DNA of 64,000 bases from JAJXZJ01 sp050012855. Its GTDB lineage: Bacteria; Verrucomicrobiota; Verrucomicrobiia; Limisphaerales; J093. Position numbers and translations under genes: made by a program. How positions within the stretch are numbered: the stretch's first letter is position 1; every line of letters starts with the position of its first letter. The notes under the pieces were generated by a model. It was not told the DNA's origin and ran no database searches. It worked only from the letters and a program-made list of their open reading frames with translations. Shown piece after piece: positions 60,950 to 64,000 of the stretch. The DNA lies in NCBI GenBank assembly GCA_050012855.1, contig JBEKGJ010000010.1, positions 1 through 64,000 on the forward strand, in the 5' to 3' direction.

Positions 60950-61939
60950 TCAGTCCGCCAAGCCCGGCACCGCGATGAGGCAACGGGTTGCGGCTTGCGC
61001 CTCCAGGTTCACGCCATCCACGCTGGCCGGCAGCAGGCAGAACTGGCCGGCGCTGAGGACCACTGCAACGCCCGAAGCCAGATGGTCCAGCCGCAGGCAC
61101 CCGGTGGCCACGCCGATGATCCGCGGGCGGGACGGCGCGGCCAACCGTTCCCCGTATCCCGCCGGCCACTGCCATTCGTGGACGGAAAACAGCGGGTCTT
61201 CCACCAGGTTTCGCACACGACCGCCACCGCGTCGCTGCCAAGGGACTTTCACGAGGCCGGGCTCGAAGTCGCAAAAATCAATGCTCGTCATGGCCGGTTG
61301 GACATGGAGGGCGCGCGGCTTGCCGTCGGTTCCGAGCCGGTTCCAGTCGAACACCCGGTAGGTCGTGTCCGAATTCTGTTGGATCTCGAAAACGACCAGG
61401 CCTTCGCCCAGCGCGTGAACGCGGCCGCTGGGCAGGAACAGCGCGTCGCCGGCCGCCACCGAGATCGCGTGGATGCATTCGCCGACGGTGCCGTCGGCCA
61501 GCTTGCGCGCGAAGGTGGCCCGGTCCACTCCGGCCCGCAGTCCGGCCAGGAGCTGGGCCCCGGGTGCGGCCTGGGTCACGAACCACATTTCCGTCTTGGG
61601 CTCGCCGGCCAGTTGAGCCGCCACCGCGGCCGGCGGGTGCACCTGGACCGACAGACCCTGCCGGGCATCGAGGATTTTTACCAGTAGCGGAAACCGGTCA
61701 TGCGAGGTCGGGGCCTTGCCCATCAATTCCCGGGCATGGTTCGCCATGAGCCAGCGCAGGTCCCGACCGGCCAGCGGACCGTTGGCGATCATGGTGCTCG
61801 CGCCGGGACGGTCGGCGATCTCCCAGGATTCGCCGATCGGCACACCCGGGGGAAGCGGCTTCCGGTAAAGGCGTTCGAGGTCGCGCCCGCCCCAGACGCG
61901 TTCTTGCAGGAGCGGAGTGAACAGCAGCGGATAGAGCAT
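60950..61939 (-). CDS. manA: mannose-6-phosphate isomerase, class I (short form)
   Basis: 329 residues. Cupin-fold phosphomannose isomerase that interconverts fructose-6-phosphate and mannose-6-phosphate. It has RVWGGRDLERLYRKPLPPGV, GESWEIADRPGAST, the zinc site in LSVQVHPPAAVAA (His) and KTEMWFVT (Glu), and LFLPSGRVHALGEGLVVFEI (His). The short C-terminal cupin half is complete, ending CLIAVPGLAD. Its product feeds GDP-mannose and surface glycans. It starts 28 bp after accA on the same strand, so the two are probably cotranscribed. Confidence 0.93.
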   Translation of the reverse strand: MLYPLLFTPLLQERVWGGRDLERLYRKPLPPGVPIGESWEIADRPGASTMIANGPLAGRDLRWLMANHARELMGKAPTSHDRFPLLVKILDARQGLSVQVHPPAAVAAQLAGEPKTEMWFVTQAAPGAQLLAGLRAGVDRATFARKLADGTVGECIHAISVAAGDALFLPSGRVHALGEGLVVFEIQQNSDTTYRVFDWNRLGTDGKPRALHVQPAMTSIDFCDFEPGLVKVPWQRRGGGRVRNLVEDPLFSVHEWQWPAGYGERLAAPSRPRIIGVATGCLRLDHLASGVAVVLSAGQFCLLPASVDGVNLEAQAATRCLIAVPGLAD

Positions 61940-61967
61940 GGCGGAGGCGCCGGGCGCGGGAGGTTGC

Positions 61968-62954
61968 TCAGGCCGTTTCCGCCGGTGGAAGCTGTTTTTC
62001 CGTGAAATGCCCGAGGCAGCGGAACCGCTCGTAGCGTTTCTGCAACCGGTCGGCTGTGGGCAGGGCCTGCACTTCCTGGAGGTGGCGGAGGAGATAGACT
62101 TTCAAGGTATCGGCCATGGTGGGGAGGTCGTTGTGGGCGCCGCCCAGCGGCTCCGGCACCACATCGTCCACGAGCTTCAGTTCGGCGAGGTCCCGGGCCG
62201 TGATGCGCAAGGCGGCCGCCGCCTGCGGCGCGGCGGAACGGTCCTTCCACAAGATCGCCGCGCAACCCTCCGGGCTGATGACCGAGTAATAGGCGTTTTC
62301 CAGGATCAACACCCGGTCGGCCACCCCGATGCCCAAGGCGCCGCCGGAGCCGCCTTCGCCCAGCACCACGGCGATGATCGGCACCGAAAATAACATCATC
62401 TCCCGCAGGTTCACCGCGATGGCCTCGGCAATGTGGCGTTCCTCCGCCCCGACCCCGGGATACGCCCCCGCCGTGTCAATCAAGGCGATGATCGGCAGGC
62501 CAAACCGGTCCGCCAGCCGCATCAGGCGAAGCGCCTTGCGATAGCCCTCCGGGTGGGCCGATCCGAAGTTGCGCAGGATGTTTTCCTTGGTGTCGCGACC
62601 CTTCTGAGTGCCAATGACCAGGACGCGTTCGCCCTCCAGCCGGGCGAAACCGCCGACCATCGCCCGGTCGTCCGCGAACAAACGGTCGCCATGCACCTCC
62701 CGGAAATCCGTGAACGTCGTCTGCAGGTAATCCAGCGCGTAAGGCCGCTTGGGGTGGCGGGCCAGTTGCACCCGCTGCCAGGGCGTGAGGTTCGCGAAGA
62801 TTTCCCGTCGGGTTTCGGCCAGCTTCTGCTCGATGCTGGTGATTTCCTGCTCGAGGTCAAGGTCCAGCGCCAGCGTGCCCGGTCCCTTGCTCAACTCGTC
62901 AAGCTTTCGCTGCAACTCGACGATGGGTTTCTCGAAGTCGAGGTAATGCTTCAT
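61968..62954 (-). CDS. accA: acetyl-CoA carboxylase carboxyltransferase subunit alpha
   Basis: 328 residues from the ATG at 62954. Signatures: YLDFEKPIVELQRKLDELSK, NLTPWQRVQLARHPKRPYAL, GDRLFADDRAMVGGFARLEG, IALIDTAGAYPGVGAEERHI and the biotin-carboxyl handling core VLGEGGSGGALGIGVADRVL. AccA with AccD transfers CO2 from carboxybiotin to acetyl-CoA to make malonyl-CoA for fatty acids. accD is not adjacent. It precedes manA. Confidence 0.97.
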   Translation of the reverse strand: MKHYLDFEKPIVELQRKLDELSKGPGTLALDLDLEQEITSIEQKLAETRREIFANLTPWQRVQLARHPKRPYALDYLQTTFTDFREVHGDRLFADDRAMVGGFARLEGERVLVIGTQKGRDTKENILRNFGSAHPEGYRKALRLMRLADRFGLPIIALIDTAGAYPGVGAEERHIAEAIAVNLREMMLFSVPIIAVVLGEGGSGGALGIGVADRVLILENAYYSVISPEGCAAILWKDRSAAPQAAAALRITARDLAELKLVDDVVPEPLGGAHNDLPTMADTLKVYLLRHLQEVQALPTADRLQKRYERFRCLGHFTEKQLPPAETA

Positions 62955-63043
62955 AGCGCCGCCCGGCGACTGACCATCATTTCCATGAAGTCAACTTTAG
63001 GGGCGGCGGTGAACGTCTGCAACGCTATTTCAGCCACGCAACC

Positions 63044-63071
63044 TTGTTCCCCCGCCGGGGTTTGCTAGACT
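63044..63071 (+). promoter_or_regulatory. candidate promoter of the rightmost ECF sigma gene
   Basis: TTGTTC (63044-63049), 16 bp, TAGACT (63066-63071), then 7 nt to the GTG at 63079; predicted leaderless. Confidence 0.5.
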
Positions 63072-63078
63072 CACCGCC

Positions 63079-63717
63079 GTGGCTGCCACCCCCGATCCCG
63101 ATGCCGTCCTGATGCTGCGCGTCAAGCGCGGCGACCTCGATGCCTTCGAAACCCTCGTGGAGCGCTACCGGCATCCGGTGATGAGCCTGCTTTACCGCAC
63201 GCTGCCCGATGCCACCGAAGCCGAGGATCTGGCACAAGCGGTCTTTGTCCAGGTGTTCAAGTCCGCCCACCGCTACCGGCCCGCGGCGAAGTTTTCCACC
63301 TGGCTTTTCACCATCGCCCGCAACCTGTGCCTCAACGAAATCCGCCGTCGCCACCGGCATCCGGCCCTTTCCCTGGACGAGCCCGGATCGGATGAGGGCG
63401 GCGAACCGCGACCGGGGCCGAGCGACACGCACACGAGCGGGCCGGCCGAGTCCCTGCTCGCCGGCGAATTGCGGGAGAAGGTCGAAACCGCCATCCGCGC
63501 CCTGCCCGAACACCAGCGCCTCGCCCTCGTGCTCTGCCAGCAGGACGATCTGTCTTACGAGGACATTGCCGAAATCCTGGGCTGTTCGGTGTCGGCCACC
63601 AAATCGCTGATCCACCGGGGGCGCGAGACGCTCAAGGCCCGGCTCAAGCCCTACTTGCGCAGTGGCACGTGGGAGGAGGACCCGGGCGGGAACGCAACTT
63701 TTCCGCGGGCTCGGTGA
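63079..63717 (+). CDS. RpoE-like ECF sigma factor
   Basis: 212 residues from the GTG at 63079. Region 2 is near residues 20-90 (DLDAFETLVERYRHPVMSLL, ATEAEDLAQAVFVQVFKSAH, FSTWLFTIARNLCLNEIRRR) and region 4 near 130-190 (ALPEHQRLALVLCQQDDLSY, EDIAEILGCSVSATKSLIHR). A linker rich in Gly, Pro and Asp separates them. It belongs to the common RpoE-like group and is followed 18 bp downstream by its probable anti-sigma gene. Targets are unknown. Confidence 0.93.
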   Translation: MAATPDPDAVLMLRVKRGDLDAFETLVERYRHPVMSLLYRTLPDATEAEDLAQAVFVQVFKSAHRYRPAAKFSTWLFTIARNLCLNEIRRRHRHPALSLDEPGSDEGGEPRPGPSDTHTSGPAESLLAGELREKVETAIRALPEHQRLALVLCQQDDLSYEDIAEILGCSVSATKSLIHRGRETLKARLKPYLRSGTWEEDPGGNATFPRAR

Positions 63718-63735
63718 TTTAGCAATGGTGCTGCC

Positions 63736-64000
63736 ATGAAGAACGTAGAAAACCCGATCCAGGCCGAGGTGATCGCCCGCCGGGGGCTGACCGTCGAGGA
63801 ACAGGCGCGACTGGATGCCTGGCTGGCGGCGCACCCCGAGGAGCGCGAGCATTGGCAGGAAGAAACCCGCCTGACGGCGCTGCTCGTGCGGTTGCCCCCG
63901 GCACCGATGTCCTCCAATTTCACGGCCCGCGTGCGCCAGGAAGTCGAGCGCGCCGCCACCCGCCCGGCGCCGGTTGGACTCCTGCGCTGGCGGGCCTGGG
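63736..64000 (+). CDS. putative anti-sigma factor, N-terminal part (cut by window end)
   Basis: At least 88 residues starting MKNVENPIQAEVIARRGLTV. The visible part is cytoplasmic and helical, with LDAWLAAHPEEREHW resembling the opening of FecR-type or zinc-less anti-sigma domains, then MSSNFTARVRQEVERAATRP leading to a possible membrane segment (LLRWRAW) at the edge. Position just after an ECF sigma gene supports the anti-sigma assignment. The C-terminus is outside the window. Confidence 0.65.
   Translation, partial: MKNVENPIQAEVIARRGLTVEEQARLDAWLAAHPEEREHWQEETRLTALLVRLPPAPMSSNFTARVRQEVERAATRPAPVGLLRWRAW

Overview
The window is about 66% GC chromosomal DNA of a Gram-negative bacterium, most likely a Verrucomicrobiota member of the Limisphaerales/Pedosphaera type. 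This is inferred from gene content, not from a marker tree. The pointers are a Kdo/LPS-export cluster, a prepilin-like protein with an H-x9-DG ending, a decayed PEP-CTERM gene, a Tat-exported Gfo/Idh/MocA protein, a sigma factor fused to a secreted repeat domain, and short palindromic and heptameric intergenic repeats.

Layout. 1-6.7 kb (minus strand): PfkB sugar kinase (cut by the window edge), a small unknown protein, a GT4 glycosyltransferase carrying a heptamer repeat, a secreted beta-helix protein, a PQQ-type propeller and a radical SAM protein. 7.1-10.1 kb (plus): an MCE/Mla lipid transporter (permease, ATPase, MCE protein) whose ATPase lacks most catalytic signature residues. 10.1-17.4 kb (minus): kdsA-kdsC-lptA-like-lptB-hprK-ptsH-gatC-gatA, largely translationally coupled, joining outer-membrane biogenesis, HPr/HPr-kinase signalling and tRNA amidation. 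17.6-22.3 kb: tRNA-Pro, dinB, a 4-Cys protein, tRNA-Ser, a repeat-rich gap and a lower-GC accessory helicase. 22.3-30.4 kb (minus): M1 aminopeptidase, GAF histidine kinase, LptF/G permease, then an anti-sigma gene whose 3' end lies in a MITE-like element, its ECF sigma factor and a secretin-domain Gly/Met-rich protein. 30.5-39.8 kb: C45-like hydrolase, asd, recA, an exported protein plus prepilin pair, and a Gfo/Idh oxidoreductase. 39.9-44.9 kb: pstSCAB-phoU with a Pho-box-like site. 44.9-50.0 kb: a CehA/McbA metallohydrolase followed by a remnant of a second phoU 3' end, and the sigma/extracytoplasmic fusion. 50-53 kb: glycerophosphodiesterase-like protein, membrane protein and two cyclophilins. 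53.3-57.7 kb: an atypical response regulator, a secreted trypsin-like protease and the PEP-CTERM pseudogene. 57.9-64 kb: universal stress protein, larB-larC (nickel-pincer cofactor), manA, accA and an ECF sigma/anti-sigma pair cut by the window end.

Two themes stand out. First, several genes have a good -35/-10 pair with the -10 only 6-10 nt before the start codon (mlaE, kdsA, asd, the 37.1 kb gene, the Gfo/Idh gene, larB, the last ECF sigma), which predicts leaderless mRNAs. Second, small repeats shape genes here: a heptamer tract inside a glycosyltransferase, a MITE that supplies the C-terminus and stop of an anti-sigma factor, and a duplicated phoU tail beside an apparently inserted gene. 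No CRISPR array, complete insertion sequence or prophage was seen.
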